In this document: positions 25,636 through 32,645 of the stretch, piece after piece | How positions within the stretch are numbered: the first letter of the stretch is position 1 | Layout of the letters: each line of letters starts with the position of its first letter | Source of the DNA: Paludibacteraceae bacterium | GTDB lineage: Bacteria; Bacteroidota; Bacteroidia; Bacteroidales; Paludibacteraceae | Direction of reading: 5' to 3' | Length of the DNA: 32,645 nucleotides | Assembly: GCA_024405815.1 (NCBI GenBank) | Contig: JAKSNX010000010.1 | Span: forward strand, 1-32,645 | Translations under genes and position numbers: made by a program | The notes under the pieces: generated by a model | Databases searched by the model: none | What the model saw: the letters and a program-made list of their open reading frames with translations, nothing else | Told to the model about the DNA's origin: nothing

Positions 25636-26252
25636 TTATTTACAACTGAAATATCACTGTTATCCAATATTTTCCATTTCTCTATAACAAATCCATGAGG
25701 ATTATTATCTGACCTGGCACACGATACCAACTCACACTGCGTTTCCAAGTTTCTGTATGTTATATTAGAACTTCTTACAATTGCGGTCTTCCCGTAGTAG
25801 TAGGCTCTAAACGGATACGAATCAATATCAACTATTACACTGTCTGTTTGAATCTCACAATTAATCCCTGCTGCAATAACCTTATCGTAAAAGCCATCCT
25901 CTTTTAAATTCATATATTGCTCGTATGCCTCATTACCTGCTAATGCCAAAGCCTGAACCAATCTTTGTTCAATTGAACTTTTATCCGGTGAAATGGTAAA
26001 AAAATACTCATGAAACAATTTTACGTGAGCCCTTGCTTCTGCAGGTCTGTTTTGATTTACATCTTGTTGTAAGGCCATAAGTAATGAAGCTCCGCCATCA
26101 AGTACATATATCTTTTCTCTCTGCCTTTCTGCAAATTGAAATGATTTCCAAACAGAATATACCGATACAGAAATTGCTATCCCTGACATAAGTATCATAA
26201 AAATTCTGACAAGAGAGAATGCTGACTGAATATTTTGAAGACTTTTAAACAT
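25632..26252 (-). CDS. traK: TraK-like (VirB8-type) T4SS inner-membrane protein
   Basis: A 206-residue protein with one N-terminal membrane helix (about residues 13-32) and a periplasmic domain. The stretch VYSVWKSFQFAERQREKIYVLDGGASLLMALQQD and NRPAEARAHVKLFHEYFFTISPDK is very close to the Bacteroides TraK family, as is the end CARSDNNPHGFVIEKWKI. VirB8-type proteins nucleate assembly of the channel. This is one of the best-conserved members of the cluster and ties it firmly to the MPF_B type. Confidence 0.95.
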   Translation of the reverse strand: MFKSLQNIQSAFSLVRIFMILMSGIAISVSVYSVWKSFQFAERQREKIYVLDGGASLLMALQQDVNQNRPAEARAHVKLFHEYFFTISPDKSSIEQRLVQALALAGNEAYEQYMNLKEDGFYDKVIAAGINCEIQTDSVIVDIDSYPFRAYYYGKTAIVRSSNITYRNLETQCELVSCARSDNNPHGFVIEKWKILDNSDISVVNK

Positions 26253-26257
26253 ATTTT

Positions 26258-27349
26258 TTATTTATTACTTACTGGTTGTTGTGCTTGTTGTTGATTCACT
26301 GCTGGTTGCTGTGATTGCTGCTGATTACCGCCGAAATTTCCTATTCTGGTTGCCGCTAAACCACCACCTACACTAAATGCGGCTGCCAAACCACCAGAAC
26401 CATCTCCACGCAATATCCAATTTGCAAATGTAGGAACATGAGAATATAGCATAATGGATATAATGCCAAGCAACATTCCACATATTTGTATCATCATTGT
26501 ATTACCGTCTATTGTTGCCAAAGTTGCATCTGCTGTAGTTTGTTGCAAGATTTCATTCATTGATGAGGTGCCTGGAGCATAAAGGCACTCACTAACTATC
26601 ATAGATTGAACAAAACCTATTATATTGCATATAGGAATATAGAGGCTTACATTGATATACTGAGCCACCCATGCCTTAAAATTTTTCTCAAAGCCAGGTA
26701 TCACTGACAAAGCCAACGCAAACGGACCAATCAACACCAATACAATCTTTGCTGTAACTACGTAAACCTTATAAAAATAAACCGTAGCCATAGTGAAAAT
26801 ATCAACAGTAATACTGCCTAAATCTATCAGAAATTTAAAAATTGTATCAGAAAGACTACCTATAGAATTCATCAGGTTATCCTTAATTTCCCCAATGTTT
26901 TTGCTGATAGTACGCCAAACGCTCAGTTTCTCTTCTGATTTACTGGCCTCTGCCTCTGCCTTTGCCTGCATTTCCCTCACTTTTTTCTGCATTTCAAAAT
27001 ATTCCGAGTATGAGGACTGCACTTTATCTGTAGCCGACTCCTTTACAAAAACAGTAGCGGCCTCTATAGGCTTTACCAATGAATCCAACACCTTAGTAAA
27101 CCCTGTAAAGAATATTATTACCAACCCTATGGCAAAAGGTCTTAACATACTGTAAAAATCAATGGGGTCTCCTTTTGCCCAAGATTTCCATAGTTTTGAA
27201 CCTATATACAACAATGCTGCAAATCCACATATAAGCTGAGCTGTAGATGAAAGCATATCAGCATAATCTACCGCTGTTGAATATACATTATCCAGACCTT
27301 TGGTAATGGATTCTCCTAAGTTTGATACTATTTCTAATGCGTAATTCAT
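26258..27349 (-). CDS. traJ: TraJ-like (VirB6-type) polytopic T4SS membrane protein
   Basis: A 363-residue inner-membrane protein with about seven hydrophobic segments. These include LICGFAALLYIGSKLW, the MLRPFAIGLVIIFFTGF stretch, a long central pair around KVYVVTAKIVLVLIGPFALALSVIPGFE, and PTFANWILRGDG near the end. The PFALALSVIPGFEKNFKAWVAQYINVSLYIPI region is typical of Bacteroides TraJ. The C-terminal 25 residues are rich in Gln and Asn (GGNQQQSQQPAVNQQQAQQP), a low-complexity tail. VirB6 proteins form the inner-membrane passage for the substrate. It sits 5 nt downstream of traK's neighbours in the same tight operon (6 nt before traI's stop). Confidence 0.92.
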   Translation of the reverse strand: MNYALEIVSNLGESITKGLDNVYSTAVDYADMLSSTAQLICGFAALLYIGSKLWKSWAKGDPIDFYSMLRPFAIGLVIIFFTGFTKVLDSLVKPIEAATVFVKESATDKVQSSYSEYFEMQKKVREMQAKAEAEASKSEEKLSVWRTISKNIGEIKDNLMNSIGSLSDTIFKFLIDLGSITVDIFTMATVYFYKVYVVTAKIVLVLIGPFALALSVIPGFEKNFKAWVAQYINVSLYIPICNIIGFVQSMIVSECLYAPGTSSMNEILQQTTADATLATIDGNTMMIQICGMLLGIISIMLYSHVPTFANWILRGDGSGGLAAAFSVGGGLAATRIGNFGGNQQQSQQPAVNQQQAQQPVSNK

Positions 27350-27355
27350 AAATTT

Positions 27356-27973
27356 TTAAAATGAGAATGTCATTGCCTGTATTTTCATATTATCCAACCC
27401 ACTCATAAAACCATCTTTTATCTCTTTAGAAATGCTTAACTCGTAAGCCTTATCTATTGCCTCTTCTAATGCCAACACCTCACCCTCAATTTTAGATAGA
27501 ATCTCTATCCTTTCAAAATCTGAGAAATCAGCATCGTTGGCTCCATTTTTAGCCATTTCAACACCAAATTTTATACGTTCCGCCGCAGCCGTTCCCAAAT
27601 TCATAATAGAAGATATGATATTTATTTTCTCCGTCATTGTCAGTCCGTCCATCTCATTGACTCTATTTATGTATTTCTCCATTTTATCAGCAATTCTTAA
27701 CTCTGATTCTGTGATGTTGACTAACTGACGTGATGCCTTTATAAACTCACTAACCTTCCTAAGTTTATCCGCAGATTCTTTTGTAAGCTCAAAAAGCCTA
27801 CTCATATTTTCTGCATTGTCAGCAATATCCAAACTTTGAGATATGGATTCCTCCATCTCTTCAAAAAATAACGCAATTCTTTGTGCCATTGATGTAGGGT
27901 CTGTTACCACTGCTTGTGGAACAGCGTAACTTGAAACCGCCAACAATAATACTAATAGGTGAAATTTTTTCAT
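27356..27973 (-). CDS. traI: TraI-like (DUF4141, VirB5-like) secreted T4SS component
   Basis: A 205-residue protein with signal peptide MKKFHLLVLLLAVSSYAVPQA followed by VVTDPTSMAQRIALF, the hallmark start of the Bacteroides DUF4141/TraI family. The rest is almost entirely helical, as in VirB5-type minor pilins (ITESELRIADKMEKYINRVNEMDGLTMTEK). The start overlaps the traG stop by 4 nt (ATGA). It is likely a periplasmic or pilus-tip component. This TraI is unrelated to the F-plasmid relaxase of the same name. Confidence 0.85.
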   Translation of the reverse strand: MKKFHLLVLLLAVSSYAVPQAVVTDPTSMAQRIALFFEEMEESISQSLDIADNAENMSRLFELTKESADKLRKVSEFIKASRQLVNITESELRIADKMEKYINRVNEMDGLTMTEKINIISSIMNLGTAAAERIKFGVEMAKNGANDADFSDFERIEILSKIEGEVLALEEAIDKAYELSISKEIKDGFMSGLDNMKIQAMTFSF

Positions 27974-30462
27974 AATCGTTTGTCTGTTAAGATATTAATT
28001 GCATCAATAAAACTACCTGTCTCTTTTGCTTTTTGTAAAACCGTCTCCTTTTCCTTTTTTTCTGTTGTGTATGTAAGGTATTCTGCTTTAGAGACCTCAA
28101 CTCCATACACCGATGTCAAATTCCCGTTTAGCGTTATGAAGACCTCTTTATACGGGGATCTACCTTCTACCTTAATGTCTTTGTTTATTGACAATGCTAT
28201 TGCTGTCTCCTTATCACTTAATGCCAAAACTTGTTTTATATCATCAAATTTATTGGCATATTTACGCTGGTCCAGCAGTATCTTACAATCCGCATTTGAT
28301 ATTATCGTATTTTTAATTATCTCATTACCTACAATATCATCTACCTCTTGTGTTACCACTATAGCCTCTCCAAAATGTTTTCTTACTGTTTTATAGAGAT
28401 ATTTTATAAATTGTGCGGTTCCGCTTTTTGATATCGCTTTCCAAGCCTCCTCTATCAGTATCATCTTACGTGCCATTGCAAGTGAAGGATGCCTCATTTT
28501 AGATATAAAAGTATCCATAAGCATTAATGTCACTACAGGGAATAAAGTCTTATGGTCTTTTATACTATCTATTTCAAACACAATAAAACGCTTGTCAAGC
28601 AAATCTGCATTTTCTGTTGCGTTCAGTAAAAAATGATACATTCCATCAACATAATATGGACTTAGAACTTGAAGCAGGTTATCAATATCAAAATTATATT
28701 TATCTACCCCCTTTGACATTAAGTATTCTCTATATTGATTATCCAAATACTTATAAAATGTATCAAAACATGGGAATTGACCACTTGAAGATATAAAATC
28801 CAAATAATTGTTTATTGCCACCGCAATATGTGTCTCTTCTGCTTTAGTTATTTGTTCACTATCATTTTTCCATAAACAAAAAATCAATGATGCCAATTGT
28901 TCCCTTTTTTCTACAGAATATACTCCGTCTGCAACATAAAAAGGGTTGAACGCAATAGGATTCTCTTCTGAATACTGGAGGTAAATACCATCCTCGCCTT
29001 TTGTGGTTTCCTGTATCATTTTTGTCAAACCTTGGTAACTGTCACCAACATCTACAATTACCACATGTGCTCCATGTTCATAATAATGCCTGACCATGTG
29101 GTTGGTGAAAAATGATTTCCCTGTACCTGAGGGACCAAGTATAAATTTGTTCCTATTGTCAGTCCAACCCTTCTGTCTTGGATAATCTGATATGTCAATA
29201 TTTAATGGCTTACCAAAAATTCTATCACATAAGCGTATGCCAAAATCACTGCCCACTGACTTAATATTGCTCTCGTTATAAATAAAACAGCAAGCTTGTT
29301 CCAAAAAGGTAAGAAATGTCATCTCTGATGGAAACTGCGATGACGCCCCTGGAATACCTCCCCAAAATATCTGAGGCAAAATGCCCGATGTCTTTGAACC
29401 CGTACAATCCATATTTGCAAGAACTGAACCCACCTTTGTGTTTTTTTTAAGCAATCTCTGATAGTTTTTATCCCACAATAGTATATTTGCCGCAACCTTG
29501 ACTGACCTTCTGGCATTTATTACACTCTCATTGAGATACATGTCATTAAACTGCTTATTTATTGCATTCTCCCTGGAAATTCTTGATAAAGATTGCTGCT
29601 CCCTACCTCTTCTCTCAATAGCCTTAATAGTGTTCTTATGAGAGACTAGAAAGAAGTATTGATTGTATATATGGTCAAACGGAATGTCAAAACCCAATGA
29701 GTGAGTATATCCTATTGGAAAATATGTGTTCTCTGTTGAAAATTTATCATGCTTCTTATATGTAAAAACCTCGGAGGGAAGCTGGTCCAAATCAGAAATT
29801 GAAAAGCAACTGAGATATTTATCTCCCACTTTTGTGTCCATCTCATTAGAAACTATATCACATAGTGTATAACCCGATGTCTCACCTAATGATAGTGTTA
29901 GATATTGCTCTATTATTCCATATTCATTATGGGTACCCAACATCTCATCCTTCCCTATTCTACGCACCCCTATTCCATTCTCTTCCAAAATTCCGCAAAA
30001 ACGGTTTACAGCATCTGAAAACGATTTTATTATAGTGGAATCTAAAACATCTTGATTGACCAAACTACCTGCACACAATGCCGAAAATTGGCTGGTAGTT
30101 GAAATATTTTTAGCGGATGATTTTGTAAGATACAGAAAGCAGCAATGCCTGATAGACTTTCTACCCATAAAATGATTATCAGAAGCCGTAGAGAGAAATG
30201 TTTTTTCTCCCGATGAACTAGCCTTAAATTCATCAGTGAAAAACCAATCCTGTTTATGAACAATGGAATTGTCTGGCAAACATTTCAGTGCCCTTACCCA
30301 AGTTTGATGCAATGAGTCAAAATTCTCTTTGCCTAAAGAATAGACCTGTGGCAAATTAAGATAAAATGGTACTGTAATGTCCGCTGTCTTGCTGATAAGA
30401 CAGCCTTCTTCCCAGCATAACAGCGGCAGACATTTCTCAATATCTTTGGATTTAATTTTCAT
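27970..30462 (-). CDS. traG: TraG conjugation ATPase (VirB4 type)
   Basis: An 830-residue ATPase that powers assembly of the channel. The Walker A motif GPSGTGKS is at residues 443-450 and Walker B MILIEEAW at 667-674. The N-terminal half has the usual CagE/VirB4 features, including ISDLDQLPSEVFTY and GREQQSLSRISRENAINKQFNDMYLN. The ATG at 30462 has a ribosome site GGAG six bases upstream and is preferred over a TTG at 30474. It overlaps the traF end by 11 nt. Both ATPase motifs are intact, so the machine is probably functional. A second ATPase of the coupling-protein type, needed for normal conjugation, is absent from the window. Confidence 0.96.
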   Translation of the reverse strand: MKIKSKDIEKCLPLLCWEEGCLISKTADITVPFYLNLPQVYSLGKENFDSLHQTWVRALKCLPDNSIVHKQDWFFTDEFKASSSGEKTFLSTASDNHFMGRKSIRHCCFLYLTKSSAKNISTTSQFSALCAGSLVNQDVLDSTIIKSFSDAVNRFCGILEENGIGVRRIGKDEMLGTHNEYGIIEQYLTLSLGETSGYTLCDIVSNEMDTKVGDKYLSCFSISDLDQLPSEVFTYKKHDKFSTENTYFPIGYTHSLGFDIPFDHIYNQYFFLVSHKNTIKAIERRGREQQSLSRISRENAINKQFNDMYLNESVINARRSVKVAANILLWDKNYQRLLKKNTKVGSVLANMDCTGSKTSGILPQIFWGGIPGASSQFPSEMTFLTFLEQACCFIYNESNIKSVGSDFGIRLCDRIFGKPLNIDISDYPRQKGWTDNRNKFILGPSGTGKSFFTNHMVRHYYEHGAHVVIVDVGDSYQGLTKMIQETTKGEDGIYLQYSEENPIAFNPFYVADGVYSVEKREQLASLIFCLWKNDSEQITKAEETHIAVAINNYLDFISSSGQFPCFDTFYKYLDNQYREYLMSKGVDKYNFDIDNLLQVLSPYYVDGMYHFLLNATENADLLDKRFIVFEIDSIKDHKTLFPVVTLMLMDTFISKMRHPSLAMARKMILIEEAWKAISKSGTAQFIKYLYKTVRKHFGEAIVVTQEVDDIVGNEIIKNTIISNADCKILLDQRKYANKFDDIKQVLALSDKETAIALSINKDIKVEGRSPYKEVFITLNGNLTSVYGVEVSKAEYLTYTTEKKEKETVLQKAKETGSFIDAINILTDKRL

Positions 30463-30772
30463 TTTTATCTCCAATTATTCTGTAAAGTCTTTTATGAATA
30501 GAGATTCTGTCGGGCGTTGCTTTTGCGGCATAAAATTGGACCAACCCTCTTTCTCCGAATTTATTATTAAGATAAAAACATAAAGATACATTGATGACAA
30601 GACATAGTATTGCAACTATAAGAGACGGAACTTGACCCACAATAAATGATAGGATAAAAAACACAACAAATGCCGCCACTATACCTATAACCGCATATAT
30701 GAAGTATTGAGCCCTTAACCCCTTAACCTCCACTGATTTTCCTACTCCCTTATTTATTGAATACCTTGCCAT
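30452..30772 (-). CDS. traF: TraF-like (DUF4133, VirB3-type) T4SS membrane protein
   Basis: A 106-residue protein with two adjacent membrane helices (about residues 23-62) in the middle: YFIYAVIGIVAAFVVFFILSF and a following VPSLIVAILCLVINVSLCFYL. The start MARYSINKGVGKSVEVKGLRAQY is typical of the Bacteroides TraF family, whose members open with a similar NKGI-x-x-x-x-EFKGL stretch. It lies 11 nt after traE and overlaps traG. VirB3 proteins work with VirB4 at the inner membrane. Confidence 0.92.
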   Translation of the reverse strand: MARYSINKGVGKSVEVKGLRAQYFIYAVIGIVAAFVVFFILSFIVGQVPSLIVAILCLVINVSLCFYLNNKFGERGLVQFYAAKATPDRISIHKRLYRIIGDKNEN

Positions 30773-30783
30773 CCGACACTATG

Positions 30784-31086
30784 TTATGAACCTAAAAAGA
30801 ATGCACGTATAGCGGTAACGGCTATTACTGCAAACACACAACTTCCGAACCAAGAAGCGGCGGTACGCGTGGTATCAGGACTGCCCGAAGACCACTTACT
30901 ATAAACTTTTACCGCACCAATGAACCCGACAATTGCACATACTACGTAAAATAGTGTAGTGATTGGTTCAATGTAGGACTGAATCTCTGAATTGGCTTTC
31001 TCAATGGCGGCAACACCATTCCCTTGTGCCATTGCCACAACACTTGAAAACGTGGCAGTTAATACGAACATTAATTTTCTTTTCAT
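30784..31086 (-). CDS. traE: TraE-like (DUF4134, VirB2-type) pilin
   Basis: A 100-residue protein. A signal peptide (MKRKLMFVLTATFSSVVAMAQ) is followed by a short mature pilin with two hydrophobic helices: ITTLFYVVCAIVGFIGAVKVYSKW, a GSPDTTRTAASWFGSCVF loop, then FAVIAVTAIRAFFLGS. This is the pattern of the Bacteroides TraE/DUF4134 family, the likely pilus subunit. The ATG at 31086 is chosen because it begins a standard signal peptide and lies 13 nt after the preceding stop; longer frames would run into that gene. Confidence 0.92.
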   Translation of the reverse strand: MKRKLMFVLTATFSSVVAMAQGNGVAAIEKANSEIQSYIEPITTLFYVVCAIVGFIGAVKVYSKWSSGSPDTTRTAASWFGSCVFAVIAVTAIRAFFLGS

Positions 31087-31099
31087 TTTATTATTATTT

Positions 31100-31291
31100 T
31101 TAAAATGGTATATCATCTGAAAATTCATCCTCAACCTCAGCATCAAACTGTTTTTTCAACTCCTCTTCACGCTCTTTATCGGGTTTGGAAAAGTAGTGAA
31201 ACCATACATATACTGAAATGTTAAATAATATATATATAGTAACTACTATAATTAAGAATATATATACATTTATGTACTGCAATCCAAACAT
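31100..31291 (-). CDS. 63-residue membrane protein with SSB-like DDIPF C-terminus, first gene of the Tra operon
   Basis: A small protein with one N-terminal transmembrane helix (VYIFLIIVVTIYILFNISVYVWF, about residues 8-30) and a charged cytoplasmic tail, FSKPDKEREEELKKQFDAEV, then EDEFSDDIPF at the very end. The last five residues are those of the acidic tip of E. coli SSB (DDDIPF), the docking peptide for many DNA-repair and recombination proteins; Bacteroidetes SSBs end in a similar DDLPF as I recall. The ATG at 31291 is the only methionine downstream of the promoter; a frame opening at 31357 starts upstream of the transcript. It is not part of the usual transfer gene set that I know. Identity is open, and the SSB mimic is an inference from five residues. 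Confidence 0.75.
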   Translation of the reverse strand: MFGLQYINVYIFLIIVVTIYILFNISVYVWFHYFSKPDKEREEELKKQFDAEVEDEFSDDIPF

Positions 31292-31323
31292 AAAACGCCA
31301 TTTTTTGAATCGGTTGAACGATG

Positions 31324-31354
31324 CAAAGTAACGGCGAATTATTGAATTAATCAA
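31324..31354 (-). promoter_or_regulatory. Promoter of the Tra (T4SS) operon
   Basis: TTACTTTG (31324-31331, minus) matches the -7 box at 7 of 8 bases. A TTG at 31352-31354 lies 20 bp upstream as the -33 element. It gives a leader of about 27 nt before the 63-residue gene. No other convincing promoter was found down to rnhB, so the 13 genes are likely one transcript. Confidence 0.6.
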
Positions 31355-31390
31355 CACTAAATCAAAACTTTAACATTTTTTAAAATTTGG

Positions 31391-31443
31391 CAAAAAAAAA
31401 TTGTAACTGGCAGTTACAATTTTATAACTGCCAGTTACAATTT
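31391..31443 (-). terminator. Strong intrinsic terminator of the spmA/spmB-type gene, built from two palindromes
   Basis: Two 19-bp palindromes, TTGTAACTGGCAGTTACAA (31401-31419) and TTATAACTGCCAGTTACAA (31422-31440), have centres 21 bp apart. They are inverted copies of each other, so the region can also fold as one long hairpin. On the minus strand the last palindrome is followed directly by nine Ts (31392-31400). It begins 25 nt after the upstream stop codon. The 21-bp spacing also suits a pair of operators for the Tra operon promoter some 50 bp downstream. Confidence 0.7.
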
Positions 31444-31467
31444 AGTGCAATTTTATGTTAAAAAATG

Positions 31468-32645
31468 TTAAAAAAAGAAGAGGTAAGCAACAAAAATTGC
31501 GGCAATTACACCCATTAAATCTGCAAAAAGTCCGGCGCCGATGGCATATCTTGTCTTTTTTACGCCAACTGAACCAAAATATAGAGCAACAATATAGAAG
31601 GTAGTATCGGCTGCTCCCTGGAACAAACAACTAAGTCTGCCGGCAAAGGAATCGGGTCCAAAGGTTTTCATGCACTCTACCATCATGGCTTTGGCTCCGC
31701 TACCGCTTAGTGGCTTCATAAAGGCTGTTGGCATGGCATCAACCCACTCTGTACGCTCTGTAAAGAGTCCGCAAAACCAAGCAAGTCCGTCTGTAATGAA
31801 TCCTAACGCTCCAGATGCTCTGAAAACGGCTATGCCCACAAGTGTGCCAACCATATACGGTATTATCTTTACCGATGTTTCAAAACCGCCTTTGGCACCC
31901 TCAATAAATGCCTCAAACACATTGACTTTCTTTACTAAGGCTCCGGCTATAAAGCCTACCATTATAATGAGGAGTATTCCGTTGCTTATTATATTAGTGG
32001 CAAGAGTCATTCCCTCACGGCTCATAGTTGAGAGCCACCAGCACATTCCACCTATCAATGCTGAAAGTCCAAGAAGCCACCCCATTACTGTCCAGTTAAG
32101 TAGATTCAGATGTTGCTTTATTCCTACAAAAATAATGGCGGAAAGTGTGGAAACGTATGTTGATATAAGCAGAGGCACAAACACATCTGTAGGATTCGCC
32201 GCACCAAGAATGGCTCTTTGGGCAAGTATTGCCACAGGTATAATTGTAAGCCCCGATGTGTTCAGGGCAAGAAACATTATCTGTGCATTTGAAGCGGTAT
32301 CCTTTTTAGGGTTCAAATCTTGCAGACTCTGCATAGCTTTTAAGCCCAAAGGAGTGGCTGCATTATCAAGTCCAAGCAAATTTGCACTGAAATTCATAAC
32401 CAGCTGACCGCTTGCAGGGTGCCCTTTTGGAATCTCGGGGAACAGTTTTGAAAAGAATGGTCCCACAACTCTTGACATCACGTTTATGGCTCCTGCCTTC
32501 TCGCCTATATTCATAAGGCCTAACCATAATGTCATTACTCCGCATAGCGGAAGTGCTATGCCCATAACAGAAAATTCCGCCATTTCAAATGTTGAGTTAA
32601 CCATATCGCCAAGTATGGCGGTATTACCCATAAAAATGGCTTGTG
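31468..32645 (-). CDS. Fused SpmA/SpmB-type nucleoside-recognition (Gate) membrane protein, N-terminus cut by window edge
   Basis: The frame stays open through the window's right edge (QAIFMGNTAILGDMV), so the start is outside; at least 391 residues are visible. It is a polytopic membrane protein with two Gate-domain halves: GVMTLWLGLMNIGEKAGAINVMSRVVGPFFSKLFPEIPKGHP with NLLGLDNAATPLGLKAMQSLQ (SpmA-like), then KGGFETSVKIIPYMVGTLVGIAVFRASG with FMKPLSGSGAKAMMVECMKT and FQGAADTTFYIVALYFGSVGVKKTRYAI (SpmB-like). In Bacillus the two are separate spore maturation proteins. The fused form is common in non-sporing Bacteroidetes, where the role is unknown. It marks ordinary chromosome next to the Tra operon. 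Confidence 0.93.
   Translation of the reverse strand, partial: QAIFMGNTAILGDMVNSTFEMAEFSVMGIALPLCGVMTLWLGLMNIGEKAGAINVMSRVVGPFFSKLFPEIPKGHPASGQLVMNFSANLLGLDNAATPLGLKAMQSLQDLNPKKDTASNAQIMFLALNTSGLTIIPVAILAQRAILGAANPTDVFVPLLISTYVSTLSAIIFVGIKQHLNLLNWTVMGWLLGLSALIGGMCWWLSTMSREGMTLATNIISNGILLIIMVGFIAGALVKKVNVFEAFIEGAKGGFETSVKIIPYMVGTLVGIAVFRASGALGFITDGLAWFCGLFTERTEWVDAMPTAFMKPLSGSGAKAMMVECMKTFGPDSFAGRLSCLFQGAADTTFYIVALYFGSVGVKKTRYAIGAGLFADLMGVIAAIFVAYLFFF

Noticed and set aside
17970..31354. Annotation as an integrative conjugative element (CTnDOT-like)
   Set aside because: No integrase, relaxase, coupling protein, regulator genes or flanking att repeats are visible, and housekeeping genes adjoin both ends.
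31292..31357. Longer 85-residue form of the first Tra-operon gene
   Set aside because: Its start codon overlaps the -33 box; the 63-residue form fits the promoter.
31670..32407. Long plus-strand open frame opposite the spmA/B-type gene
   Set aside because: Antisense shadow of a well-recognised membrane protein gene.

Overview
The window looks like a chromosome segment of an AT-rich member of the Bacteroidetes, most likely Bacteroidales. Three things point there: promoters of the TAnnTTTG type before many genes, the argR–GNAT–argG–argC/argD gene set, and Bacteroides-style conjugation (Tra) genes. A secreted protein with a type IX secretion (T9SS) tail fits the same phylum. The steroid-type reductases hint at a gut lineage, but the genus cannot be fixed from the sequence.

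Left part (1-14242): a cut sirtuin gene (1-656, minus) overlaps a DASS carboxylate transporter. A pair of back-to-back promoters (2122-2158) separates these from argD (plus), which runs head-on into argC. argC, argG, an arginine-type GNAT and argR follow on the minus strand. An ARG-box-like palindrome lies right before argR, and a MITE-like inverted repeat and an 8-bp tandem repeat lie in the GNAT-argG gap. Next come a Ser/Ala-rich lipoprotein with its own promoter and terminator, then a minus-strand operon: XRE-cupin regulator, ACSM-type acyl-CoA synthetase, proB, proA and a CPA2 antiporter.

Middle (14284-17929): a divergent promoter with a palindrome between the two -7 boxes drives a plus-strand operon. 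It encodes a secreted PCMD-like protein, an SRD5A-like steroid 5-alpha-reductase with both known catalytic residues, and an old-yellow-enzyme/BaiCD-like reductase, together a candidate steroid or bile-acid ring-A reduction pair. The last of these meets rnhB end to end in a 4-nt overlap.

Right part (17970-31354): one tight minus-strand operon of 13 genes. It encodes a near-complete MPF_B-type (Bacteroides TraE-TraO) type IV secretion apparatus. The first gene is a 63-residue membrane protein ending in DDIPF, the same five residues as the E. coli SSB tip. The last two genes are a 1319-residue T9SS-type secreted protein and a lipoprotein. The window has no relaxase, coupling protein, TraP/TraQ or integrase, and the operon sits directly between rnhB and an spmA/spmB-type gene, with no broken genes. 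I read it as an orphan, probably domesticated T4SS that may handle DNA at the membrane or present a surface protein; the function is inference.

Across the whole window the 7-mer CCCGATG/CATCGGG occurs about 24 times by eye, roughly twelve times the chance expectation, in several reading frames and with a strand bias. It may be a genome-wide DNA signal.
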